Below are positions 46,853 to 57,896 of a DNA stretch of 64,000 nucleotides, piece after piece (position 1 is the stretch's first letter; each line of letters begins with the position of its first letter). The translations under genes were made by a program, and so were the position numbers. This stretch comes from Antilocapra americana (lineage: Eukaryota > Chordata > Mammalia > Artiodactyla > Antilocapridae): positions 34,979,818-35,043,817 of the forward strand of contig ML662442.1 of the NCBI GenBank assembly GCA_007570785.1, in the 5' to 3' direction. The notes below the pieces were generated by a model that was given only the letters and a program-made list of their open reading frames with translations, ran no database searches and was not told the DNA's origin.

Positions 46853-47180
46853 TTGTGTGCTGAGGCACTCACTCATGTCTGACTCTTGCAACCCATGGTC
46901 TGTAGCCCACTGGGTTCCTCTATCCATGGGGATTTTCCAGGCCAGAATATTGGAGTGGGTTGCCATGCTCTCCTCCAGGGGATCCTCCCAACCCAGGGAT
47001 TGAACCAAGGTCTCCTGCATTGCAAGCCGATTCTTCACTATCTGATCCACCAGGGAAGCCCAAGAATTCTGGAGTGGGTTGCCTATCCCTTCTCCAGGGG
47101 AGCTTCCTGACTCAGAGATTGAACTGGGGTCTCCTGCATTGCAGGCAGATTCTTTACCAGCTGAGCTACCCAGAAAGCCT
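46853..47180 (-). mobile_element. Dimeric Bov-tA/BovA SINE
   Basis: A first minus-strand unit (46853-47062) with its own tRNA head is joined directly to a second body plus tRNA head (47063-47180), ending CTGAGCTACCCAGAAAGCC. Both units retain a near-complete head, making this the clearest dimer in the window. Confidence 0.9.
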
Positions 47181-47585
47181 TGCAAGTATTAGCTCCGTAC
47201 ATACTGTACATGAATCTGGCTGGGGTCTTAGTCAGAGGTTGGCTTTGTGACACCCCTCATTTTTGTTTTTGAGAGATTCTGTTTCCCATTTTAAGCTGAA
47301 TTTGTCAGGGATAAAAATCACTAGTGAAATTGTATAGTGGGCCCATTTGCTGCTTCTGAGCTTAACTGCTCCAGGAATCACCCCAAAGTCGTTTAGGCCT
47401 GTCTTATGTGTCTCAGATTATACCTCTGGCAATCTAAGACCACCACGGCTGCTCAGGTCACTGAATGACCAGTTCTTACTTGCCACCCTCAGATAAGCAG
47501 TATTTTAATTAATGAATAAGTTTCCCTATGGGACCACTGCATGGTAAGATCCTGCATGCCACAAAATTTTTAATTGATGAATTAA

Positions 47586-47628
<43 letters not shown>

Positions 47629-48359
47629 GTAGTCTTCTAAATGGTTCCTATAGATCATCATGTCTCAAAATGGGCCAAGCATTTACTCTGGAGAAGCCAA
47701 GCCACCCCTAAGTTGTAACTGGATGGCGGGGACCTGGGACAGGGCCACCATTGGAAGGCAGGTCTCTGGAAACAGCACTGCACAGCCCACCAGACCTGTT
47801 GCCTCCTCCCCTGTTTCCAGCCTTGCCCTGGACCACCCCCACGAGCCCTCTCAGTGATCCTTAGACTTCCTCAATCTCCCTAATTTTGTGCTTCCCCAAA
47901 GTTTTCTTGTATCACCTTCCCACATGTAATCTGTGCTTATATACAGTTAAGTACTTTTATATATGTATATATATCTATAGTTAAATATAATACTTATTTA
48001 TTTGTAGAAATGTCAAGGAGTCCAGTCAATCAAGTGCAAGTCTACTGGTAAGGGGCTGCCATCTATTTACTCTAGTCCTCTGTTAAGAGCATTTCTTTCT
48101 TGAAGGTAAATAACACAAACACATTCCTACCTACACACTCCCTTTTCCTGACTTCTGTGTAAACACATCCTTTGTTCAAATGTTCCTATCACCAAAAAAG
48201 CTGCAGGTTCCTCTTACTGTCAAAATGGACTATGCTTTTCTCATCCTTTTCCAGATTGGAATTATGGAGACATTTAAAGTAATTTCTTAAGAGAATTCAT
48301 ATCATCCTATACGTTAATTTTACTATTCCAGTTTTTACAGGCTAATGTCTTATTCTTCT
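47181..48359. other. Unassigned sequence with CA repeat
   Basis: No gene seen. It contains the CA microsatellite listed separately and a GC-richer stretch at 47680-47860 whose 65-residue frame lacks any recognised domain. Confidence 0.45.
47587..47626. repeat. (CA)20 microsatellite
   Basis: An uninterrupted run of about 20 CA units; pure runs of this length are normally polymorphic in populations. Confidence 0.97.
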
Positions 48360-48530
48360 GTCATTCAATAAACATTTATTGGGCACCTACTATATATCAA
48401 GCATGACTCTAGGTGATGGGAACAGAGTGAATAGGCTGAAATTCCCACTAAGAAAATTTAAAATCTAATGAGGGAGACAGACAAGAAACAAGCATGTAAA
48501 TTCAGTACTGGAGAGTGCTATAAAGCACTT
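48360..48530 (-). mobile_element. L2 LINE 3' end
   Basis: TCATTCAATAAACATTTATTGGGCACCTACTATATATCAAGCATG and the following GGGAGACAGACAAGAAACAAG region match the L2 3' terminus in minus orientation. It is 5'-truncated and diverged. Confidence 0.78.
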
Positions 48531-49136
48531 TAGTAATTAATCTTTCATTATCACAAATATTTTATTTGCATTGGACTTTGGGTTTATTTTTTTTACTACA
48601 ATCCTTTAATAGAAATGAAAGACACATTTATAAACTTTAGGAATATTAACACATTCAAGAAAAACAGTGAATGCTACTTGTACTTTAAAATAACCAATTG
48701 TGCTATAAAAATTGATCTACTATGTTACATTTGTTGGGGATGCAATACATTTAAAAATACCATACAGTAAGCTTATCTTTTTCTTTAAAATGTATGTGAG
48801 CTAAAAAAACATTCTATAAATAGAGTAATAATTAATACACTGCACTTATTTAAATTCAGAACACTTACAGAAGTGCTTTCACAGCTCCAAAGCTGTTCCC
48901 ATGGATGAAACACCTAAGGAAGATGTGGTTGAGTGTGGCCATATTGCTTCTTATTCCTAGTTTTACTGTGCTATAGTAAATTCAAAGGAGATTTACAAAT
49001 AGCAAAGCTGCTACGCCATGCTGATTTCTCCAGGAAACAAGATTCATTTCAATCAAGCATGACTTTTAGGACAGACAGTATCTGTATGATAAGAAATCAT
49101 ATCACTAAATTATCTGCTAGACAATGACAGATTAGT
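48531..49136. other. Unassigned AT-rich sequence
   Basis: No gene or named repeat that I can support. Confidence 0.4.
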
Positions 49137-49148
49137 AAGCAGTCCTAT

Positions 49149-50093
49149 CAGTATCAGTTCAGTTGATCAGTTGTGTCCAGTTCTTTGTGACCTCATGATC
49201 CTCAGCATGCCAGGCCTCCCTGTCCATCACCAACTGCTGGAGTCTACCCAAACCCACGTCCATTGAGTCGGTGATGCCATCCAACCATCTCATCCTCTCT
49301 TGTCCCCTTCTCCTCCTATCCTTAATCTTTCCCAGCATCAGGGTCTTTTCCAATGAGTCAGTTCTTTATGTCAGGTAGCCAAAGGATTGGAACTTCAGCT
49401 TTAGCATCAGTCCTTCCAGTGAACACACAGGACTGATCTCCTTGCAGGCCAAGGGACTCTCAAGAGTCTTCTCCAACATCATAGTTCAAAAGCATCAATT
49501 CTTTGGCTTTCTTCACTGTCCAACTCTCACATCCATACATGACTACTGGAAAAACCATAGCCTTGACTAGATGGACCTTTGTTGACAAAGTAATGTCTCT
49601 GCTTTTCAATATGCCGTCTAGGTTGGTCATAACTTTCCTTCTAAGGAGTAAATGTCTTTTAATTTCATGGCTGCAGTCACCATCTGCAGCGATTTTGGAG
49701 CCCAGAAAAACAAAGTCAGCCACTGTTTCCCCATCTATTTGCCATGAAGTGACAGGACCGGATGCCATGATCTTAGTTTTCTGAATGTTGAGCTTTAAGC
49801 CAACTTTTTCACCCTACTCTTTCACCTTCATCAAGAGGCTATTTAGTTCTTCACTTTCTGCCATAAGTGTGGGGTCATCTGCATATCTGAAGTTATTGAT
49901 ATTTCTCCCAGCAATCTTGATTCCAGCTTGTGCTTCCTCCAGCCCAGCTTTTCTCATGATGTACTCTGCATATAAGTGAAATAAGCAGGGTGACAATATA
50001 CAGCCTTGACATACTCCTTTTCCTATTTGGAACCAGTCTGTTGTTCCATGTCCAGTGCTAACTGTTGCTTCCTGACCTGCATACAGGTTTCTC
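49149..50093 (-). mobile_element. BovB LINE, 945-bp 5'-truncated copy
   Basis: BovB 3' end through the RT motif C region on the minus strand. AAGCAGTCCTAT (49137-49148) and AAGTAGTCCTAT (50094-50105) are a 12-bp duplication with one mismatch, which fixes both ends. Confidence 0.94.
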
Positions 50094-50095
50094 AA
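49814..50095 (-). pseudogene. BovB reverse transcriptase motif C fragment
   Basis: 93 residues with RTE RT features: IGKGVCQGCILSPCLF (motif B) and NNFRYADDPTLMAES, where YADD is motif C with both metal-binding aspartates intact. The rest of the enzyme is missing through truncation. Frames downstream continue with indels. Confidence 0.88.
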
Positions 50096-50117
50096 GTAGT
50101 CCTATATCAAATGGCAA

Positions 50118-50340
50118 ACTGTATCTTTTTTTTTAAATTGAAGTATAGTTGACTTACAATTTTGTGTTAGTTTCAGCCATATAGCAAAGTGATTCAGTTA
50201 CACATATACATGTGTGTATGTGTGTGTATCTATATATATTCTTTTTTCCAGTTTTTTCTATTATAGTCTATTGTAAAATATTTAATATATATAGTTCCCT
50301 GTGCCATACAGTAAATCCTTGTTGTTGATAAAACTATATC
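50118..50340 (-). mobile_element. L1 3' end, 5'-truncated
   Basis: On the minus strand, a short L1 3' UTR. TTAAATTGAAGTATAGTTGA after a T-run, AGCAAAGTGATTCAGTTACA and CATACAGTAAATCCTTGTTG are its standard terminal words. A TG/TA microsatellite lies within at 50206-50240. It begins only 12 bp from the BovB duplication. Confidence 0.85.
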
Positions 50341-50860
50341 TTCAACCACAAAGAAACATAAAGGATGGATCCCTGTGCATCCTAAGGGACCTCTTAAATT
50401 ACTGCCAGATTGTTATTGTATTCTCTAAATATCTTACAAGGTATAAGTTCGGACTTCTCTGAAACAAAACTATTGAACAACTGTTAAGCTGTTAGGCATG
50501 CATTACAAAGCAGGAGAAGGAAAGGAGAAAATGTTTCACTTTTTCAAGAAACAGAAAATGCTAGGATAGCCCAGATCTGATGGAGAGTATCTAAATATGA
50601 ATGTACCTTTAAATCACAGCTCTGATTCTGTGTCCCCTCAAAGCACAGGGAATCTGGTAATTTTTCTTTCTTTTCCCTCACACTTTTTAAAAAAATGACA
50701 GAACAAAGAGTTAACATGAGCCAACTCAGGGAAAATAGTAATATGTCTAAGGAGAAAAAATAATCTTCTCAGGAAGTTAGAGGAAGAGCCAGCAGAGAAA
50801 AGAGTGAATGATGCCAAATTAAGATGGAGAGTCAGCTATAAATAAAATCATCCATTATTC
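50341..50860. other. Unassigned sequence
   Basis: No gene or named repeat seen. Confidence 0.35.
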
Positions 50861-51169
50861 CAGGGTTTGACAGATGTTTTCTGTAAAGGACCAGTAGTAA
50901 ATATTTTAGGCTTTGCAGGCCACATGGTCTTGGTTGCAACTAATCAACTAACATTATAGTGTGAGAGCAGACATAGGCAAGACCCAAATGTTCAAATAAA
51001 ACTTTATTTATAGATGCTAAATTTGAATTTCATATAATTTTCCTGTGTAATAAAATATGATTTTTCTTTTATTTTTTCCCAAACATTTAGAAATGCAAAA
51101 ATCATTCTTAGCTGACAGGCTATATACTATGCTGCAGACCAAATGTGGCCCATAGTTTTCCAATCCCTA
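50861..51169. mobile_element. hAT-Charlie DNA transposon (MER58-like, name tentative)
   Basis: Starts CAGGGTTTGACAG and ends GTTTTCCAATCCCTA, imperfect inverted ends of the CAGGGGTTGGCAAAC type. Interior words TCTGTAAAGGACCAGTAGTA, TTTTAGGCTTTGCAGGCCAC and AATAAAACTTTATTTATAGA match a known mammalian non-autonomous hAT element. It carries an AT-rich insertion of about 80 bp after position 51010. Confidence 0.78.
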
Positions 51170-51626
51170 TAATATCCTAGGAACATACAAGAACAAGGGC
51201 TGTATGAAAATTTCATTTTATGTTACTGCAGACTAAATGTTTTAAATTGATAAATACATGTGATAATTAATGTACAGTTTTAAAATATGTGACTAGGAAA
51301 ATAAAATTATATTTCTTATTTTGGTCAGGTCTGTTTGTTGTGTACATCCAAATTCTTTCATTCCCTTGTGATATTGAATCCAAAATGAAAGAGCAATACC
51401 TAACTAATAAATTAACTCCTTGAGAGCCAAAGCTGAAAATCTGGGTCACAGAGGTAAAATCTTCAAGTCACTGACAAAATGTGTGTGAGACAAAGGGAGG
51501 GACAGGGAGGTGTGGTGAGGCAGTTGTATTTTGATTATACTTGACATATAACCACACCCTCAAAAGACTGAAAGAATCTTCAAGTCCTCATAATAATGGA
51601 TTCCTACAAATCCCCATAAGTGTATT
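51170..51626. other. Unassigned sequence
   Basis: About 450 bp with no gene or named repeat seen. Confidence 0.35.
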
Positions 51627-51707
51627 CACTTTGGATTTCCTTGTTTTCTACACCTAAACCATTACTGTTTCTATAGTCCTCAACTCTACCAACTGAGCTA
51701 TCAAAGG
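51627..51707 (-). pseudogene. tRNA-Tyr-like pseudogene
   Basis: The 37-nt 5' half (51707 down to 51671) closely follows a mammalian tRNA-Tyr: acceptor CCTTTGA, A box TAGCTCAGTTGG, then GAGGACTATAG, where the normal GTA anticodon reads ATA. About 8 nt later, where Tyr tRNA genes carry an intron, a TTTAGGTG segment resembles the variable region. The T arm (B box) is decayed, so Pol III transcription is unlikely. Confidence 0.6.
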
Positions 51708-54394
51708 AGCTTAATCATTGACTTCTAAAATCCACAGTTCTAAAAAGGAGATCTTTATTTCCAGTGGTGATTCCTGTCCAATCAGGAGCAACCTGAGGAC
51801 CTGAGTCAGGGCTGCATGCTTTCTATGCTCTGAACCCATCCAGTGATGAGGGCTGCTGGAAGATCACATTGAAGCAGACTTGCTAGAAATCTTAACAGCT
51901 TTCTACTAGGAAGATACTGGCTAAGATGACACAGAGGGTAATAACATGTCTGGAAGTGTCACTGTGCTACAGAGTAAGCAATGGCAAAATAAAGCAGGAC
52001 CCTCATCTTCAACAAACACTGATATCATGCTGCAAGGCTCAGAACTGTCTGCACATTTATTTCTATCAACCATTTCTTTTTGTACAGTATTCATGTTGAA
52101 TTCAATGGTTTTCAAAACTTTGTTTTTATAGTGGCAGTTAGATTAAGAATCCAGCACAAAAATCTCAAGTTAGGGCTCTCAGTCCAAAGTGGGGCTCCTC
52201 TGGTTGACTGTGGGTAACTCCATCGCTTGGGGTTCTCTCATCTAATTCACTGGCTCTTGGGGATTCTTGGCATATCATTCCACAATTACTGGTCTTTACT
52301 ATTTTACTTACCATTTACTTTTGCTTTGCAAAGGTAGAGTTTTTCTCCAGCCATATATAGCAATGGCAACTTATTAAAAATCTTCTCTTTCAGAATAAAA
52401 TTTAGCATATATTTGTTAATGAAGTTTAAGATAAATTTCAAACAATATTCCTTTACCTTTTCCCAGAACGAGTAAGGAACTTCAGTATTGCTCATTGTAG
52501 ATTACTAGATGGTTTATTTCCCCTTTTGTTTGCCACTGTAAATAAGTTTTTCTTTGACTTCAATACATGTAATTTTGAAAATATCCATATAGTATTTCCT
52601 TCATGTACAGCACTCACAGATATTGTTATAGAAGGCAGAAGCTTTGTGGGTGGGGTAGGGGGGCAGATGGAGGAGAGAGAGAGAAGTTGAGCTCTTACTA
52701 ACAGGAAGCATCTCAGTGATTCAGTTGGAAAGATTTCTAGAGAAGGCAATGAAACCGGGATAGAAAAGCAACCTCCAACTGTGAACAGTCATGGGAAATT
52801 GGAAGATAGAAGGACATGCATAATTTTGCCTGGCTGACAAATTAGCATTCATTCCAGTCTATGAATACACGGCTTTGGACTGCCCACAATTAAAGTGCCA
52901 GCTTAGCTTTTAATTCAAGGGGCATTATAAAGATCAGAAGAAAAAAATAACAGTTTCCAAAGACTTTTACTTAGACTACTGAAAACATCTTGAATTAAAT
53001 TGAAAGAACGGCTCATTTACTTTCAACTACTTTTGCCAGTTGTTTCCATAGACCAAGAGAAATGCAATGTGCAGATTGCTCGGGACATTTTGGGGGACTC
53101 CAAGAATTATAAGACCCTGCTGCTGCTACTGAATATTTGGTCTCAACCTTTAAAACATTAATTAGGACTCCAATTACAATTTTGCCTGATCCATGTTAAA
53201 TATCAATGAATTTACTTATTAAAAAACAAACTTTGAGTTTATGAAAAGTGGCAAAAATATAATTTAGTAGCTCCTAATATAAGCATCCTTTATAAAATCA
53301 GATAACTGGTGCTGTATAGGTTTAAAAATGCGAGAGGGCACATCTGGAGATGAAGTTATATGTTAATTTGTTAGCTGATCTCCAGTTGCTTCCTCAAGTA
53401 TGTAAGGATTTAATTTAGTGTAGATTATTTGGACTTCTTTTCAGGCTTTGTTTTCTCAACCTGGGAGGTCAGTCCTGGAGGGGATGAACACTAGTAGTCA
53501 GTTAGGAAATCATGTTTTTTTTAAAAATAGGAGACTTCTGAGGTTGTATTTTTAATTCCAAATATAGGAGAACATGTTCTCACATCTGTGTGAGTGTGTG
53601 GTATATAAAATGTAAGTTCACATTTCTAGGGTTCATTTTTCTCCTAAAATCATAAAATAGGATCTCTGAGTAATAGATATGGGAGTAGAAAAATGAAGAT
53701 TATTTATTGAAAGTTTCTTAAATAAAATCCAGTTTCCATTTTTAACTAGTTCAACTTATTAACATTTATATATATATATATTTGTGTGTATATGTGAATA
53801 GATATTTATATATATTTTTTTCACTGATTGTATGCCATCTGTAAACCTTTCTAAACTCAGTTCCATGTGAGAGAGTGCATGGGCTCCTCATGTAGCCTGT
53901 GGTACAATAAAGTGTAGCAGATAATGAGCTAAAAACATATTTGGCTGTGACTATGAAAGGTCAGAGCATGCTTGCTGAAGGGTCACTAAGTGGAATTCAT
54001 TCTGAAGTAAAAGCAGAGTCTTTATGTTACTAAAAACAACCAGATGAAAAGTGAAAAATCAAGCCAACTCACAAACTGATCTGACAAGTGTTTTACAGTC
54101 ACAGTGTTGCTTATCCAAAGTTCACAGCACACAACATAGGAAGAAGCACTTCAAGCAAACAAAAATTTTCATGATCATCTATATTTCTAAATGCTTTAGA
54201 GGAAAAAATACACACATTTTATTATAAGAATCAATTTATTAGTAACCAAAGAATAATGATTAGAGGGGAGATGGAAAGAGACTAAACTAAATTATGGGTT
54301 TTCTTTCAGCAGTGGAATTTATTTTTAATGAGGAACTGGTGATTTCAACCTCTTTTCAAGATAGTCCATATTTATTCCTCCCTAACCTCTACCA
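51708..54394. other. Repeat-poor block
   Basis: 2.7 kb without a recognisable young repeat or gene. It has a G/A-rich patch at 52640-52690 and a TA/TG microsatellite at 53767-53816. No open frame carries a recognisable domain. Confidence 0.45.
53767..53816. repeat. TA/TG microsatellite
   Basis: TA units at 53767-53781, then TTTGTGTGTATATGTG and a further TATATAT run. Probably length-variable. Confidence 0.75.
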
Positions 54395-54396
54395 GA

Positions 54397-54750
54397 TGGA
54401 GAAGGAAATGGTAACCCACTCCAGTATTCTTGCCTAGAAAATCCCATGGAAAGAGACCAGCCCAGGTTTGATGCTCAGGGCTGGTGCACCGGGATGACCC
54501 AGACCGGGATGACCCAGACCGGGATGACCCAGAGAGAGGGAATTGGGAGGGAGGTAGGAGGGGGGTTCTGGAAGGGGAACACATGTATACCCATGGCAGA
54601 TTCATGTCAATGTATGGCAAAACCAACATGATAATACAAAGAAAATTTTAAAAATAAAATAAAATAAATAAATAAATAAAAAGAGAAGCCTAGCGGGCTA
54701 CAGTCCATGGAGTCACAAAAGAATCAGGTAAGACTTAGCGACTGAACAAC
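54397..54750 (+). mobile_element. BovA SINE split by an L1-BT tail
   Basis: Left piece 54397-54456 (GGAGAAGGAAATGGTAACCC) and right piece 54680-54750 (AGAGAAGCCTAGCGGGCTAC) join into one BovA body in plus orientation. The tRNA head is absent, so the copy is 5'-truncated. Confidence 0.87.
54457..54679 (+). mobile_element. L1-BT 3' UTR nested in a SINE, with triplicated 15-mer
   Basis: Very short (223 bp) 5'-truncated L1-BT tail. AAAGAGA at 54450-54456 and 54680-54686 is the duplication. The motif ACCGGGATGACCCAG is repeated three times in tandem (54488-54532), whereas the copy at 45916 has it once. The tail ends in an AAAT-rich run at 54650-54680. Confidence 0.9.
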
Positions 54751-55314
54751 AACCTCCACCAGAAGTCTACAAATCTAGTAAACAGAAGAAAAATTGTCAG
54801 AAGGAATTGTTGTACTGGTGAGAAAGAAAACATTTTTATCATTAATTTGTCACTTTTAACCCACCAAATATAATTATGTAATAAGTAAATACAAGTTAAA
54901 GGCTATGTCAAGATGCCGTGTTTAGTGTCATGAGAGAATGGGGATAAGGGTTAAGGAACATCTTCATTCAAAGGAGCCTACATTCTAGGGGTCAAGCTTC
55001 CCAGCAATGGACCACATCCACTACTGTGAACTGACAGAGTCACACAGGGGCTTGGAGATGCTGAGTAGTTTCTGCACTGGGGCATCCAAGGAAGCCCTGC
55101 AGAAGACAAGACCTATGGTCAATAACCTCCAGTTATAAACAGTCTAACTTTGATTTCCTTGGAGATCATCCTAAGTTGGGTGGCACATCCTATGGTCCAG
55201 TGACCTGCTAAATAATACTGAAGAAGTTCTCTACCAACAAAACTTTTGATTCTGAAGCCAGCAAGAATTTGTAGGCTGCTACTGGAAGCATTTATTGTCC
55301 AAGTTTTTCATCAT
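54751..55314. other. Unassigned sequence
   Basis: No gene or named repeat that I can support. Confidence 0.4.
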
Positions 55315-55415
55315 TTCAGTTCAGTTGGTCAGTCTTGTCCGACTCTTTGTGACCCCATGGACTGCAGCATGCCAGGCTTCTCTGTCCATCACCAGCTTCT
55401 GGAGCTTGATAGATG
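55315..55415 (-). mobile_element. BovB 3' end scrap
   Basis: The terminal 100 bp of BovB on the minus strand (TTCAGTTCAGTTGGTCAGTC to CACCAGCTTCTGGAGCTTGA). A typical short, 5'-truncated copy. Confidence 0.85.
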
Positions 55416-55439
55416 CCCCTTATCAGATTAAAGGAGTTT

Positions 55440-57895
55440 TATTCTTTACCTAGCATTTTAAGAGGTTTCATCGTAAATGAACATTAAACTTTGACACATG
55501 CTTTTTCTGCATCTATTTAGAAAATCATAAAACTTTCCTTATTCTGTTTCTATATTAATATAACATTAATGTGTTGATTTTCAAATGTTGACTTGCATTT
55601 TTCTAGATAAACCACACTTGTTGATGATGCATTATCATTTTTATACATCGTTTGACTCTGCTAAAATCTGGGTAGCATTTCTGCTTTGGTATTCATGAGG
55701 GATACTGCTGTCTGGCTTTTATGTCTTGAAATACCTTTATCTGTTTTTAGTATCAAGGTAATGTGGTCCTAAAAATGAGCTGGAAGTATGCACTCATCTC
55801 CAGTTTTCTAAAAGAATTAAGGTACAATTTGCGTTATTTCTTCTTTGATAGAATTCTACAATGAATACCTCTGGGTCTGACATTTTCTCTGTGAGAACAT
55901 TTTAAACTACAGATGGAATTAGGGCTATCAAGTTGCTTTTCCCCACCTTCGGTAAACTTTAGTAGTTGGTAGTTTGTGTTCTCTTTTCCTTTGAGTGATT
56001 TGACAATTTCATATAAGTTTTCATATTTACTAGTATAAAGTTGTCCATGAATATTTATTATCTTTTCAAAGTCTGTAGACTCTGATATCTCTTTTTCCTG
56101 ACATTGGTGATTTGTGTCTACTTTCATTTTGCTGATCAGTGTCACTAGAGATGTATCAATTCAATTGATTGTCTTAAGGATTGATATTTTGGTTTTATTA
56201 ACTTTATTGTTTTGCTTTATATTTGCTCTTATATTTAAAATTATCTATTATTTAATTTTATATCTTATATCTATTATTTGTTATATTTCTATCATTATGT
56301 CAGTCCTTCTTTTGTTGCACCTAATTTGCTTTTTATGTTTTTTTCTTTCAGTTTTATTGGTATTTAATTGACACACAGCACTGTAGAAGTTTAAGGTGTT
56401 CAGATGATGATCTGACTTATATACATCGTGAAATGATTATCATAGTAATCCATCATCTCATATAGATATAAAATTAAATAGAAAAAAAGCCTTTTCTAAT
56501 GATGAGAATTTCTAGGGTTTGCTCCCTTAACAACATTCTTATATAACATAGAGCAGTGTTAATTATATTTATCATGAGCAACATTATATCCTTAGTACTT
56601 ATCTTATAACTAGAAGTTTGTAGCTTTTGACTGCCAGGGATCCTGGACTAGTGCCTACCCACTGGTGGGTAAGGCTGGTCCCAGGGCTAGTATAACCCAT
56701 TGGTAGGTGAAGCCAGATCCCAGGATCTCTGGGGTTCCCAGAAATAGGACTGGTGTACTGATGTACAGGAGTAGGTCCTGGGCTCTCACTTTTTTTTTTT
56801 AGATTTTTTTAACTGAAAGCTAAGGTCATTGGTATGAAGCCTTTTACCTTGTTTGATATGTGTATAATATATTTTAAAATTTCTAAGCAGTGCCTAAGCT
56901 GCATTCTACAAATTTTGATATGCTTTGCTTTTATTTTCCTTCAATGTGACATACTTTGTAGTTTTCTGGGTGAATTCTTCATTGACCCATGTGTTATTTA
57001 GAGGGAAGTAATTTAGTTTTTTTTAACATTTATAGATTTTTTCAGATATCACTCTGCTGTTGATTACTAATCTAATTCTGTTCAATTCAGAGAACATATT
57101 TAAATTATTTAAAATTTATCTAGACTTATATTATGGCCCAGAAAGTAATCTATCTTCATAAATATTCTATTTTCACTTGAAAAGATTTCTTGCTGCTTTA
57201 TGGTGGGATGTCCTATAAATGTCAATTATGTCAAGTTGTTTACATTGTTATTCAAATCTTTTGTATCCCTATTGACTTTTTGTCTACTTGTTCCATCAAT
57301 TATTGAAAGAGAAGCATTGAAGTATCAGGTTGCAATTTTGAGTTTATTTTCAGTTCTATCAGGTTTTGCTTCATATATTTTAAAACTTTGCTATCATGTG
57401 GACAAATATTTGTTATAAATTTTTTATGAATTAACCCTTTTATTATCAAGAAGTGACTGTATTAATCCCATGTAATAGTCTTTCCCCTAAAATCCATATT
57501 TTTCATTAGAATACAGCCATTCTAACTTTGTATTGATATATGTAAACTTGGAATTTCTTTTTCTAGACTTTTCTTACCATATTTGTATATTTATTTAAAT
57601 ATATGTTTTATTACACCATAATTTGAGCTTTTAAAAAATCCAATATGACAATATTTGCCTTTTAATTGGTGTGTTTAGAACATATATGACAGTATACTTC
57701 CAAGTAACATTGTATTTCATATATATCATAGGTTTTTACAAAAGAGTTCTTGCTTTACCCTTCCCTCAGCCTTTGTTCCTTTATTTTCATATATTTTACT
57801 TCTATATACATTATTAATTCTATTTTGTAGTGAATATATCTGAGTTTCACATTTTTCATATGAAATGATTTTTAACTAGAAATCCAATGAGTACT
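55440..57895 (-). mobile_element. Old L1 ORF2, split by another L1 segment
   Basis: 55440-56345 and about 56800-57895 are collinear parts of an L1 ORF2 on the minus strand: the right part lies upstream of the RT core, the left part within it. Landmarks are TGCATTCTACAAATTTTGAT, CATTGACCCATGTGTTATTT and ATTATTGAAAGAGAAGCATTG. The coding frame is decayed, with many stops. Confidence 0.72.
56346..56798 (-). mobile_element. L1 3' end plus 5' UTR-like piece nested in old L1
   Basis: 56346-56640 is an L1M-type 3' end on the minus strand (AATTGACACACAGCACTGTA; CTTATAACTAGAAGTTTGTA). 56644-56790 contains GCCTACCCACTGGTGGGTAA and related direct copies resembling the L1 5' UTR at 12610-12720. This repeats the 3'-end/5'-UTR junction found at 11690-13555, so it is probably another internally deleted L1. 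Confidence 0.6.
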
Positions 57896-57896
57896 A

